A DNA stretch of 64,000 nucleotides from Faecalicatena orotica (GTDB lineage Bacteria; Bacillota; Clostridia; Lachnospirales; Lachnospiraceae): the NCBI RefSeq assembly GCF_003149245.1, contig NZ_QGDL01000012.1, positions 1 through 64,000 on the forward strand, read 5' to 3'. Below are positions 43,662-51,638 of the stretch, piece by piece. The stretch's first letter is position 1. The number at the start of each line of letters is the position of its first letter. A program made the position numbers and the translations under genes. Under the pieces are notes generated by a model that made no database searches, was not told where the DNA came from, and saw only the letters and a list, made by a program, of their open reading frames with translations.

Positions 43662-43880
43662 TCAATTGTCTTCCTCGTCAATGATTTCAATATTCTCCAT
43701 TGCATAAGCCAGTGCCATACACATAAGTTCATTTCTGGAACGATTTGTTTTCTCTGCCCATAAATCATACTTTTGCTGTAGCCCCTTATCTATTCGCAAC
43801 GTCATGTTCACGGTCTTTTCTTCTTTATATATCGGTTTTCTCGCAACTCTGAACTTCACCGGCTGCTTCTTCTCTTCCAT
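43662..43880 (-). CDS. Small ribbon-helix-helix-like DNA-binding protein
   Basis: The 72-residue protein has a basic N-terminal arm (residues 1-24) and a CopG/Arc-type ribbon-helix-helix: strand VNMTLRI, helix QQKYDLWAEKT, turn NRSR and helix NELMCMALAYAMENI. An acidic tail follows. GGAGGTGGGTCT precedes ATG 43880. A 16-bp palindrome with TTGCAA cores (43944-43959) lies upstream and may be its operator. It has no toxin partner in the usual antitoxin position. Confidence 0.75.
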   Translation of the reverse strand: MEEKKQPVKFRVARKPIYKEEKTVNMTLRIDKGLQQKYDLWAEKTNRSRNELMCMALAYAMENIEIIDEEDN

Positions 43881-43943
43881 AGACCCACCTCCAACTGTCT
43901 GGTAACTGTCTACATTATATTATGCAACAGACCCTAATAATAT

Positions 43944-43959
43944 ATTGCAAATTTGCAAT
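43944..43959. promoter_or_regulatory. TTGCAA palindrome, candidate RHH operator
   Basis: ATTGCAAATTTGCAAT is a perfect 16-bp palindrome. Related GCAAC words occur at about 43924 and 43984, giving three roughly spaced boxes between the divergent small genes. Confidence 0.45.
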
Positions 43960-44083
43960 GTATCATGTATTATTAGTTATATTGCAACATATGGAATATA
44001 TTAACCAGGTAGGAGAAAAATGAGTAAAGAAACTTAATTTCCAGCATTTGCGAAATATAAAACAACTCATCAGGAGAGACACC

Positions 44084-44470
44084 ATGTATGATGATAATTT
44101 TACCACAGACCCGGAAGAATTCCAAAAGATAAAAGAATTACAAATAGAAAAAGAAAAGATACTGTTTTTGGCCTTATGCTCGGAATCCGATTCGAAACTG
44201 ATACTGAATGAAGAGAAGATGACAGTGAGGGACTTTGAAAGGATCACATATCTCCTGCAGCAGCTTGGCCTTCACAATTACTGCGTTGCGTTTGGAATCC
44301 GGCATTCTGACCTGCTGAAAGAACTCGGTAAACAGATTGAATATGACGTCCTGAATGATACCGCTGATGCCGATACAGAAATGTTTTTAAGAAAGCACTG
44401 GGATGATGCATTCCTTTCCCAGCTCCCGAAAGGAAAGATCCGGACATATCTGAAAAAGTTATTCGAATAA
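44084..44470 (+). CDS. Conserved-looking hypothetical protein, 128 aa
   Basis: ATG at 44084, after CAGGAG, gives a 128-residue soluble, acidic, mostly helical protein (MYDDNFTTDPEEFQK start; LRKHWDDAFLSQLPKGKIRTYLKKLF end). I recognise no domain, signal peptide or membrane segment. It is divergent from the RHH gene across the TTGCAA palindrome, so the two may be co-regulated. A good ribosome-binding site, codon use like its neighbours and a terminator directly after it support a real gene. Confidence 0.7.
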   Translation: MYDDNFTTDPEEFQKIKELQIEKEKILFLALCSESDSKLILNEEKMTVRDFERITYLLQQLGLHNYCVAFGIRHSDLLKELGKQIEYDVLNDTADADTEMFLRKHWDDAFLSQLPKGKIRTYLKKLFE

Positions 44471-44481
44471 TAAGACAATAA

Positions 44482-44515
44482 GACCTGCCGTTATTTATCC
44501 GGCAGGTCCCTTTGT
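44482..44515. terminator. Terminator between the hypothetical gene and the SMP-30 gene
   Basis: GACCTGCCG (44482-44490) pairs perfectly with CGGCAGGTC (44500-44508) and is followed by a C/T-rich tail. It serves converging genes. Confidence 0.8.
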
Positions 44516-44559
44516 TCCTTTAACCTTTTTATTTTAGTGTACCACCTGTAATGTTTCCG

Positions 44560-45435
44560 TCACCCCTGGTAACGATACGATGGTGTTCCTGTTATATCCA
44601 GTTTGATTTTGAACAGGCCGCCGGCATGAGGATACTGTTCCTCATCCGTATCCATTTTTGCTGTAGTGATGTAAAGTTCATTCATATCGGGGCCTCCAAA
44701 TGTGCATGCTGTCACATTCTTCGCCGGAACTTCTATCTTGCACAGCAGTTCGCCGGTCTTTGGGTTCCACCTGCTTACACATCCGCCTCCCCACAGTGCG
44801 ATCCAGAGCATGCCGTCGTCATCTACAGTCATGCCGTCGGGCAGCCCCATCTCCTTTGGTACCTCCACTGCTATTCTGCCATTTGAAATACTACCCTTTT
44901 CAAGATCAAAATCAAATTCCTGTACCGTATAAGTCTGGGAATCAATAAAATACATTTTCTTACTGTCCTTCGTCCAGCCAAGCCCGTTTCCCTGTATTAC
45001 ATCTGACAGCTTTTGTTCCGCCTTTCCATCCGTATCCAGACAATACAGACCACAGTCCGGTATTGCCTCTCCATATCCGGTATCCAGATTTTTACTCATG
45101 GTACCTGCCCAAAACCGCCCCTTTGCATCACATTTACCATCGTTGAACCGATGATCCGGATATTCCGCCTCAGGATCAGCAATCTTTTCCAATCCGCCTC
45201 CCGGAAAATCAACGAAATAATAGCCATGCTGCATTGCTGCGGCAAGTCCGCCTTTCTCCCTTACTACTGCTGCCCCCAGATTCTGGTCAAAGCTCACGTG
45301 ATGTTCGATTTTCCCATCAAATGAATAAATACGGTTTCCCAGCAAATCCACAAAATAAATCGTTTTTGTAGGCTCATCCCAGCATGGGCCTTCTCCGATC
45401 AGACATTTCGCATTTAGTACTAATTCTACATTCAT
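44560..45435 (-). CDS. SMP-30/gluconolactonase-family protein
   Basis: The 291-residue six-bladed propeller carries the metal ligands of the family: Glu in LIGEGPCWDE, Asn in RFNDGKCDAKGRFWAGTM, Asn in GNGLGWT, and the catalytic Asp in GLPDGMTVDDDGMLWIA. These enzymes hydrolyse sugar lactones (gluconolactone, xylonolactone, and others) in the cytoplasm. It is the last gene of the sugar-importer/CoA cluster, 12 bases from the mutarotase gene. That pairing suggests an aldose is oxidised to a lactone in this pathway. Confidence 0.9.
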   Translation of the reverse strand: MNVELVLNAKCLIGEGPCWDEPTKTIYFVDLLGNRIYSFDGKIEHHVSFDQNLGAAVVREKGGLAAAMQHGYYFVDFPGGGLEKIADPEAEYPDHRFNDGKCDAKGRFWAGTMSKNLDTGYGEAIPDCGLYCLDTDGKAEQKLSDVIQGNGLGWTKDSKKMYFIDSQTYTVQEFDFDLEKGSISNGRIAVEVPKEMGLPDGMTVDDDGMLWIALWGGGCVSRWNPKTGELLCKIEVPAKNVTACTFGGPDMNELYITTAKMDTDEEQYPHAGGLFKIKLDITGTPSYRYQG

Positions 45436-45447
45436 TCTGACACCTCT

Positions 45448-46491
45448 CTATCTTTCTGCCGAAAAATGATAACAAATATTTCTTTCCATCTGCTCTCCTG
45501 CTTTCAGTCCGATTTCACCAAAATGTGCATAACCGCTGGCGAAGGGAAGCCGCTGCGCTTCCAGACATACAGATTCGTGCCGGTTATATACCCTGTCCTC
45601 CAGTCCCGGTTCATCTTTCAGAAAATTGCCTGTATAAAGGTGGATTGCAGGGTAATCTGTGAAGACCTCCAGGCATCTCCCTGACTTTTTGTCTTTTAGA
45701 ACCGCGGCTCTGGTAAATCCACGTTCCGCTTTTAGGAATGTTACATCATATCCTCCATTGTTGGTGAGCATTGGTATCTCTGAATGAATATCCAGCCCAA
45801 GCTCTTTTTCCTGAGTAAAATCAAAGGGCGTTCCCCCCACACGCAATATCTGTCCGGTTGGTATCAGTTCTGCGTCACTTTCCAGATAAAAACCTCCGTT
45901 TATCTGAAGTCTCTGGTCATATATCTTACCGGAAGCATGTCCTCCCAGATTAAAGTACGTATGGTTTGTAAGATTGATAATCGTGTCTTCCGTACTTTCG
46001 GCATGATGCCGGATATGCAGCCTCCCTTCCCCGTCCAGCCGGTAACTCACCGTTACCGTCACACTGCCCGGGTATCCTTCTTCTTTGTCCGGACTTGTAT
46101 AAGTAAATTCTACTGCATTATTCCTTATTTTTCCATTCCATATTTTCTTATCAAACCCAGAAAATCCGCCATGAGCGTGGTTTTTTCCTTCATTCAGTGA
46201 CAACTGGTACTCCTTGCAGCCTACCGTAATTCTGCCCTGTTTTATACGATTTGCCACTCTTCCTACCGTAGCCCCGAAAAATGCTTTGTTGTCCATGAAT
46301 GTTTCCGGGGAAGGACTGGACAAGGCAATGTCATCGACTCTTCCGTCACGGTCAGGTGTAAGTATCCGGTAAACAGCCGCCCCATAATTTGTCAGAGTAA
46401 CCTGAATTCCTGTTTGGTTTTTCAGAGTATAAAACTGAACCCGTGATCCCATACTTTCTATTTGAATGTTTGCATTTCCCGATTCCCGCAT
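45448..46491 (-). CDS. galM: Aldose 1-epimerase (mutarotase)
   Basis: The 347-residue protein shows NHTYFNLGGH with the catalytic His, NHAHGGFSGFDKKIW near residue 108, and HESVCLEAQRLP with the catalytic Glu near the C-terminus. It interconverts alpha and beta anomers of a hexose or similar aldose. GGAGG precedes ATG 46491, 25 bases after the permease gene. Placed between importer and lactonase, it would supply the beta anomer for oxidation; this role is inferred. Confidence 0.93.
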   Translation of the reverse strand: MRESGNANIQIESMGSRVQFYTLKNQTGIQVTLTNYGAAVYRILTPDRDGRVDDIALSSPSPETFMDNKAFFGATVGRVANRIKQGRITVGCKEYQLSLNEGKNHAHGGFSGFDKKIWNGKIRNNAVEFTYTSPDKEEGYPGSVTVTVSYRLDGEGRLHIRHHAESTEDTIINLTNHTYFNLGGHASGKIYDQRLQINGGFYLESDAELIPTGQILRVGGTPFDFTQEKELGLDIHSEIPMLTNNGGYDVTFLKAERGFTRAAVLKDKKSGRCLEVFTDYPAIHLYTGNFLKDEPGLEDRVYNRHESVCLEAQRLPFASGYAHFGEIGLKAGEQMERNICYHFSAER

Positions 46492-46516
46492 AGTTTCCTC
46501 CTGTTTGGCATCTTCG

Positions 46517-47479
46517 TTACTCTACCTGTTTCGCCTTCTTATTTTGCATATAACGGTCAAATGCCACTGCCAGCAGAAGTGCGATACCTTTTACTACCTG
46601 TTGTGTATAATCCTGTATATTCAGCATGACCATACCATTGGAAAGCACTCCCATGAAAAGGACTCCGATAATAACAAACGGCATGCTTCCTTCTCCTCCT
46701 GAGATGCTGACACCACCTAATACGACTGCCGTAATAACATCCATCTCATATCCGTCCCCTGCCTTTGGCTGGCCACTGTTTACTCTGGCCAGAAGTACGA
46801 TGCCTGCCAGTCCCGCCAGTGTGGCAGACGCCATATAGACCAGATATTTAATCTTCTTAACATTGATTCCTGAGAGCCTCGTAGCCTCCTCATTTCCTCC
46901 TACACCGTAGATATATACCCCATATCTCGTCTTATCCATAAACAAAATACCAATCACAAAAATTACCGCCATAATGATAACCGGTACCGGAATCCCTGCT
47001 ACAGAACCTTTTCCAAGGAAGAGAATATCCTTAGGAAATCCAAAGACCGGAAGGCCGCCTGTCAGAAGGTAGGCCGTGCCCCTTAATGCAGTCATCATCC
47101 CCAGCGTGGTGATTAGAGGAGGAATACTCAATGCATTTATACAGAAACCATTGATTCCGCCCAATGCGCAGCTCACAATCAATACAAGCAGTACGGCTGC
47201 CGCCCACGGAAGACCTTTATTCATCAAAAGTGCCGTTGATACACAGGCTACCCCCGCCACGGATCCTACCGACAGATCGATGCCGCCCGTAATCAGGACC
47301 ATCGTCATGCCTACCGACATAATCCCGACAACTGCAACCTGCCTTAAAATATTGATAATATTACTTACAGCAAGGAATTGCTTACTCGTCACAGAAAAGA
47401 ACACAATCAGGACTATCAGGACTACGACAATTCCATATTTTCCAAGAAAACTTACCAGATTTACTTTTTTCTTCTGCAT
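46517..47479 (-). CDS. Ribose/xylose-type sugar ABC transporter permease
   Basis: The 320-residue membrane protein has about nine helices and CUT2 signatures: SVGMTMVLITGGIDLSVGSVAGV (near 56), GGNEEATRLSGINVKKIKYLVYMASATLAGLAGIV (near 197) and VVLGGVSISGGEGS. It forms a homodimeric channel with the ATPase encoded upstream. Candidate substrates are pentoses, galactosides, inositol or related polyols. GGAGG precedes ATG. Confidence 0.93.
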   Translation of the reverse strand: MQKKKVNLVSFLGKYGIVVVLIVLIVFFSVTSKQFLAVSNIINILRQVAVVGIMSVGMTMVLITGGIDLSVGSVAGVACVSTALLMNKGLPWAAAVLLVLIVSCALGGINGFCINALSIPPLITTLGMMTALRGTAYLLTGGLPVFGFPKDILFLGKGSVAGIPVPVIIMAVIFVIGILFMDKTRYGVYIYGVGGNEEATRLSGINVKKIKYLVYMASATLAGLAGIVLLARVNSGQPKAGDGYEMDVITAVVLGGVSISGGEGSMPFVIIGVLFMGVLSNGMVMLNIQDYTQQVVKGIALLLAVAFDRYMQNKKAKQVE

Positions 47480-47512
47480 ATTCTAACCTCCGTTTTTATT
47501 CCCCGTTCAGCT

Positions 47513-48994
47513 CTACAGCCCTGATGCGATTGCAAGCATTCTCTCCTGGTCAAACTCTTCTTTGCTCAATTCGCCTTTTATACAGCCTTCATGCATGACA
47601 ATAACCCGGTCTGCCATTCCGAACAGTTCCGGCATTTCAGACGAGATCATAATGATGCTTTTCCCCTGTGCAGTCAGCTGGTTCATGAGATGGTATATCT
47701 CCTGCTTTGCCCCGACGTCGATTCCTCTTGTCGGCTCATCAAATATCAGGACGTCACAGTCCGTTGCCATCCATTTTGCCAATACTACCTTCTGTTGGTT
47801 TCCTCCTGACAGAAATTTGCTAATTTGGCCAAGTGAGGGTGTTTTTATCCGCAGATCATCTTTCAGATCTGAACATTTTTTATGTATGTCCTTCTTATCC
47901 AGAAAAATTCTTTTTGTTTCCTGTTTCAAGATGGAATAGACGATATTATCCTTCACACTCATCCCGAGCACAAGCCCCTGATCCTTTCTGTCCTCTGGCA
48001 GCAGGCCAATTCCTGCTTTGATTGCATCCTTTGGGGAATGAATCTTTACCACTTCCCCATTTTTCATGATAGTCCCTGACAGTAGTTCATCCGCACCGAA
48101 TAACGCCCGTGCGGTTTCTGTCCGGCCTGCACCAACCAGACCGCCAAAACCAAGGATCTCCCCCTTTTTCAGGCTGAACGATATATGGTGTATCTTATCC
48201 GTACACAAATCTTTTGCTTCCATAATAATGTCGTCTGAAGCTCCAGCACCACCCGCATACATTTCATTCAGTTCCCGTCCTACCATGTCTGCAATTAATT
48301 CATGTCTTGTGACATCCCTGATTTCCTTTGTACAAATATATTTTCCATCCCTCATGATTGTGACACGGTCACAGATTTCGAACAGTTCCTCCAGCCGGTG
48401 TGAAATATAAATAATTGTGATACCTTTTTCCTTCAGCCGCTTTACGATCTGAAACATTGCGTCTATTTCACGGGTTGTCAGAGGAGCAGAGGGTTCATCC
48501 ATAATCAGTATGTTCGTATCCTCAGATATTGCTTTTATGATCTCTACAATCTGCATATAAGCAACTCCCAGATCTTTAACTTTTGTTTTCGGGTTGATTT
48601 CTACCCCCATTTCTCTGGCAAGTTCCGTTGTTTTCTTTTCCATCCCCGCCATATCCAGAAATATTCCCTTTTTCAACTCCTGCCCTAAAAATACGTTCTG
48701 TGCCGCAGAAATGTATGGTACCAGGTTAAATTCCTGATAAATCGCAGTTATCCCCAGTTCTTTTGCCTGCTTAGGCTCAAATTTTTCATAGGTTTTTCCG
48801 TTATATTCTATCGTACCTTCTGTAGGTTCATATGCCCCTGTCAATATCTTGATCAATGTCGATTTCCCGGCTCCATTTTCACCTAAAAGTGCATGAACCT
48901 CACCTTTCTTCAGCTCAAATGACACATGGTCCAGAGCAACCACGCCCGGGAACTTTTTTCCAATATTATTCAGCTTCAGTATCGTCTCGCCCAT
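47513..48994 (-). CDS. Ribose-type sugar ABC transporter ATPase with two nucleotide-binding domains
   Basis: ATG at 48994, after GGAGGAACAGAT, gives 493 residues. Domain 1 has Walker A GENGAGKSTLIK and Walker B ILIMDEPSAPL, with an atypical signature (LGVAYMQ). Domain 2 has a degenerate Walker A (GLVGAGRTETARAL), a good signature LSGGNQQKVVLAKWM and Walker B VLIFDEPTRGIDVGAK. This duplicated layout defines RbsA/MglA/XylG proteins. It energises uptake for the permease 33 bases downstream. Confidence 0.95.
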   Translation of the reverse strand: MGETILKLNNIGKKFPGVVALDHVSFELKKGEVHALLGENGAGKSTLIKILTGAYEPTEGTIEYNGKTYEKFEPKQAKELGITAIYQEFNLVPYISAAQNVFLGQELKKGIFLDMAGMEKKTTELAREMGVEINPKTKVKDLGVAYMQIVEIIKAISEDTNILIMDEPSAPLTTREIDAMFQIVKRLKEKGITIIYISHRLEELFEICDRVTIMRDGKYICTKEIRDVTRHELIADMVGRELNEMYAGGAGASDDIIMEAKDLCTDKIHHISFSLKKGEILGFGGLVGAGRTETARALFGADELLSGTIMKNGEVVKIHSPKDAIKAGIGLLPEDRKDQGLVLGMSVKDNIVYSILKQETKRIFLDKKDIHKKCSDLKDDLRIKTPSLGQISKFLSGGNQQKVVLAKWMATDCDVLIFDEPTRGIDVGAKQEIYHLMNQLTAQGKSIIMISSEMPELFGMADRVIVMHEGCIKGELSKEEFDQERMLAIASGL

Positions 48995-49035
48995 ATCTGT
49001 TCCTCCTGATTTCCGGGACCGTCTGAAAAAAGCTG

Positions 49036-49092
49036 AAAAGGCTTTCTGCTCTATCGAATATCTTTTCAAATTTTTATTCGAACAGAAAGCCT
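49036..49092 (-). terminator. Attenuator hairpin between binding-protein and ATPase genes
   Basis: AGGCTTTCTG (49039-49048) pairs with CAGAAAGCCT (49083-49092), with a further TATTCGA/TCGAATA stem inside and T residues after on the minus strand. It should reduce ATPase/permease expression relative to the binding protein. Confidence 0.7.
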
Positions 49093-49192
49093 CTCATCAC
49101 CGCTTTATTCCTGAATTACTCACACTTTGTCCTGGTATATGCGTACCTTTTTAATTACTGCCTCATCCTCAGCCATTTATACTTTGCTTTTC

Positions 49193-50212
49193 TTATTCAT
49201 TTTCCAAATCTTTATATGCTTCCTGCCAGTGTGGCTGAAGTGTCAGCAATGTCTCCGTCCCTTTCTCTCCATTCACAACCATGTCATACATTCTCTGTGC
49301 ACATTCCTGTGCAGACTGGTATGGCTGGATGTCTGTAGTCTGGCGGATCGCACATTTCGGGTCTTTCATTGCTTCGATTGCTTCATCTGTATAATCCCCT
49401 CCGCCAATATAGAAATCGTCGGTGTTAAGTCCCAGATTCTGTACTGCCTGCCATGCACCGAGGGCATGCTGGTCGTTGACACATGCGATTACTTTGATAT
49501 CCGGATTGGCCTGAAGTGCTGTTTCAGCTACATTCATTGCTTCTTCCATCGTTTCTGCTTTCTGCCGGTATACGATTTCGGCATTCGGACACTTTTCTTT
49601 GATTGTATCTTCCATACCGTCACCGCGGAGTTTTACCTGTTCCACATGATCCAGTGTGATCAGGCAGACTTTCACTTTTGCCTCATCCTTTAAATAAGTA
49701 TTGATCCATTTTGCTGCCTGCTCTCCGTTGTTAACGCCGTAAGCATAATCATCAAGTATATTATTCGCGTCTGCATTGGAAACGCCTTGTGCAATTCCCA
49801 TTACCTTACCGCCGGCTTCATGCACCTGATCCACCGCATCTTCAAGGCTGACCGCATCGACCGGGCATACAAGGATTGCCTGTGCACCTGCTGAAACATA
49901 ATTTTCAAATTGTGAGAACTGCTGGGCTGAATCATAATCAGATCCATTCACAATTGTCTTAACCCCAAGTTCTTTACACTTATCTTCAAAACCCTGCTGA
50001 ACCTGTACGAAATATGGATTATCCAGTGTAGGCACTGCAAGTGCAAATGTCAGATCATCCGTATTGCCTTCCTTTGTATCTTCTGTCTTTGTTTCCTCTT
50101 TTTTTGTCTCTCCTTTATCTTCTTCCGTACCGGATGAACATGCTGTGAAAGATAATACAAGTGCTCCTGCCAGCAAACATGGCAATACCTTCTTCATCAT
50201 ACTATTTTTCAT
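49193..50212 (-). CDS. Sugar-binding lipoprotein, ribose/inositol type
   Basis: ATG at 50212 gives 339 residues. A lipoprotein signal peptide (LLAGALVLSFTAC, lipidated Cys near residue 22) and a Lys/Glu/Thr-rich linker precede a Peripla_BP_4 fold (TFALAVPTLDNPYFVQVQQGFEDKCKELG near 52; ACVNDQHALGAWQAV near 255). It binds the sugar-like substrate outside the membrane. It is 124 bases downstream of the hydroxyacyl-CoA dehydrogenase gene in the same direction, so it may have its own promoter or be co-transcribed. Confidence 0.92.
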   Translation of the reverse strand: MKNSMMKKVLPCLLAGALVLSFTACSSGTEEDKGETKKEETKTEDTKEGNTDDLTFALAVPTLDNPYFVQVQQGFEDKCKELGVKTIVNGSDYDSAQQFSQFENYVSAGAQAILVCPVDAVSLEDAVDQVHEAGGKVMGIAQGVSNADANNILDDYAYGVNNGEQAAKWINTYLKDEAKVKVCLITLDHVEQVKLRGDGMEDTIKEKCPNAEIVYRQKAETMEEAMNVAETALQANPDIKVIACVNDQHALGAWQAVQNLGLNTDDFYIGGGDYTDEAIEAMKDPKCAIRQTTDIQPYQSAQECAQRMYDMVVNGEKGTETLLTLQPHWQEAYKDLENE

Positions 50213-50336
50213 ACCTCTTTCCCCTTTCTTGAAATCCCTGCATCCAGATTTTCTGGCCTGTATTGTTTTAATACCATAGTGTTTTTCCTGCATCGGCTGC
50301 ACCGAGGCAACTGCATATACCTGAAATTGTGAGTTT

Positions 50337-51179
50337 CTAATAGTTATAAAATCCTGTTTTGCTCTTTCTTCCCAGAAGCCCCGCGTTCACCATTTTCTTA
50401 AGCAGCGGACACGGACGGTACTTCGGTTCCCCCAGGTCAGTATACATCTGGGTCATTACTGCCAGCACAGTATCCAGTCCGGCAAAATCTGCCAGTTCCA
50501 GCGGCCCCATCGGAAGATTTCCGCCTAACTTCATAGCCGTGTCAATGTCCTTTGGTTCATTGCCTTCCATAACGAGGAACATCGCCTCGTTCCACATAGG
50601 GACAAGAAGCCGGTTCACAAGAAATGCGGAGGAATCAGGCGCCTTCACAGGTGTTTTCCCGAAAGCCTCTGCTGTTTCCATCGCTGTCTTCTCTGTCTCT
50701 TCGCTTGTCAACAGTCCCGGTATCACTTCAATCAGTTTCATGACCGGAGGCGGAACAAAGAAGTGCATGCCCACTACCTGTTCGGGTCTCTGCGTAGCGC
50801 CGGCAAGCAGTGTAATAGAAATCGTCGATGTATTTGAGGCAAGTATCGTTTCCGGCCTGCACAGTTCATCAAGTTTCTGGAAAATTTCTTTTTTAATCTC
50901 TACATCCTCGGTCACCGCTTCGATCACCAGATCGGCATCTGCGCCTTCTTCTATTGAAGCCGCCCTCAGCAGGGCCATTGCCTTCTCCTTCTCATTTTCC
51001 TCCATGCGTCCTTTTTCAATTTTACGCTGTAAAAAATGTTCGATCTTAGCAGCCCCAGCTTTTGCATACTCCGGTGATATGTCCGCCAGAACCGTCTCAA
51101 AACCATGTTCAATGCAGACCTGTGCTATGCCGCTGCCCATGATGCCTGCTCCAACCACCATTACTTTTTTTACATCCAT
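50337..51179 (-). CDS. 3-hydroxyacyl-CoA (3-hydroxybutyryl-CoA) dehydrogenase
   Basis: ATG at 51179 gives 280 residues. The N-terminal NAD-binding fold reads VMVVGAGIMGSGIAQVC. The family blocks EAVTEDVEIKKEIFQKLDE, ASNTSTISITLLA and GMHFFVPPPVMKLIEVIPG (catalytic His in MHFF) are clear, and it ends KMVNAGLLGRKSKTGFYNY. It oxidises or reduces 3-hydroxyacyl-CoA/3-oxoacyl-CoA pairs. In context it belongs to the thiolase/CoA-transferase pathway rather than to the butyrate cluster, since crotonase and acyl-CoA dehydrogenase are absent. Confidence 0.92.
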   Translation of the reverse strand: MDVKKVMVVGAGIMGSGIAQVCIEHGFETVLADISPEYAKAGAAKIEHFLQRKIEKGRMEENEKEKAMALLRAASIEEGADADLVIEAVTEDVEIKKEIFQKLDELCRPETILASNTSTISITLLAGATQRPEQVVGMHFFVPPPVMKLIEVIPGLLTSEETEKTAMETAEAFGKTPVKAPDSSAFLVNRLLVPMWNEAMFLVMEGNEPKDIDTAMKLGGNLPMGPLELADFAGLDTVLAVMTQMYTDLGEPKYRPCPLLKKMVNAGLLGRKSKTGFYNY

Positions 51180-51205
51180 TCTTCTTCCCCTTTCATTCAT
51201 ATTCT

Positions 51206-51232
51206 GTAACTGGTCACGGTCCGTAACAGTTA
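51206..51232. repeat. Degenerate GTAACTG/CAGTTA inverted repeat
   Basis: TAACTG (51207-51212) and CAGTTA (51227-51232) flank a TCACGGTCCGTAA core. It resembles the intergenic repeat family and lies in the 60-base gap between the VOC and dehydrogenase genes. Confidence 0.4.
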
Positions 51233-51239
51233 TCCTGCC

Positions 51240-51638
51240 TTATATTCTCTGGACAAACTCTACCAAAACGCCCAGTCCATATCTTGGTCTTAAAAAATTG
51301 ACGAGAATCCCTCCTGCGCCCTTCACAGGCACTTTTTCCAGCATCTCCATCCCTTTTCCTTCGAATTCTGCCCTTGCCGCTTCCACATCATCCACCTCTA
51401 AAGCAATGTGATGGATTCCGCCTTTTCCCCTGTTATATTCCTTTAAAACACCTTCTGTCGGTATAATCAGTTCTATAGGACTTTCCTGTTCCGTGTATTT
51501 CGTAAACAGACAATCTGCATGGTATTCTTCCACGTATTCCATATAATCTGTCTCCAGTCCAAACTGTTCCAGAAACAAATCAGCCCTTTCCTTAGAATTC
51601 ATAATAATCCCGACATGGTGCAGTCTGAGTGGTTTCAA
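51240..51638 (-). CDS. VOC/glyoxalase-fold protein, methylmalonyl-CoA-epimerase-like
   Basis: The 132-residue protein has two betaalphabetabetabeta repeats with metal ligands in LHHVGI (His7 or His8), IELIIP (Glu), GGIHHIALEVDD (His) and GVLVEFVQ (Glu). The HHIALEV and LVEF blocks are those of methylmalonyl-CoA epimerase and related acyl-CoA racemases. The start is TTG at 51638, overlapping the CoA-transferase stop; a later ATG would remove the first metal ligand. It may epimerise or isomerise a CoA intermediate of this cluster. Confidence 0.75.
   Translation of the reverse strand: MKPLRLHHVGIIMNSKERADLFLEQFGLETDYMEYVEEYHADCLFTKYTEQESPIELIIPTEGVLKEYNRGKGGIHHIALEVDDVEAARAEFEGKGMEMLEKVPVKGAGGILVNFLRPRYGLGVLVEFVQRI

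Noticed and set aside
50359-51411. Long antisense open frame (350 codons) across the hydroxyacyl-CoA dehydrogenase gene
   Set aside because: The opposite strand carries an unmistakable enzyme with ribosome-binding site. The antisense product is Ser-rich and motif-free.
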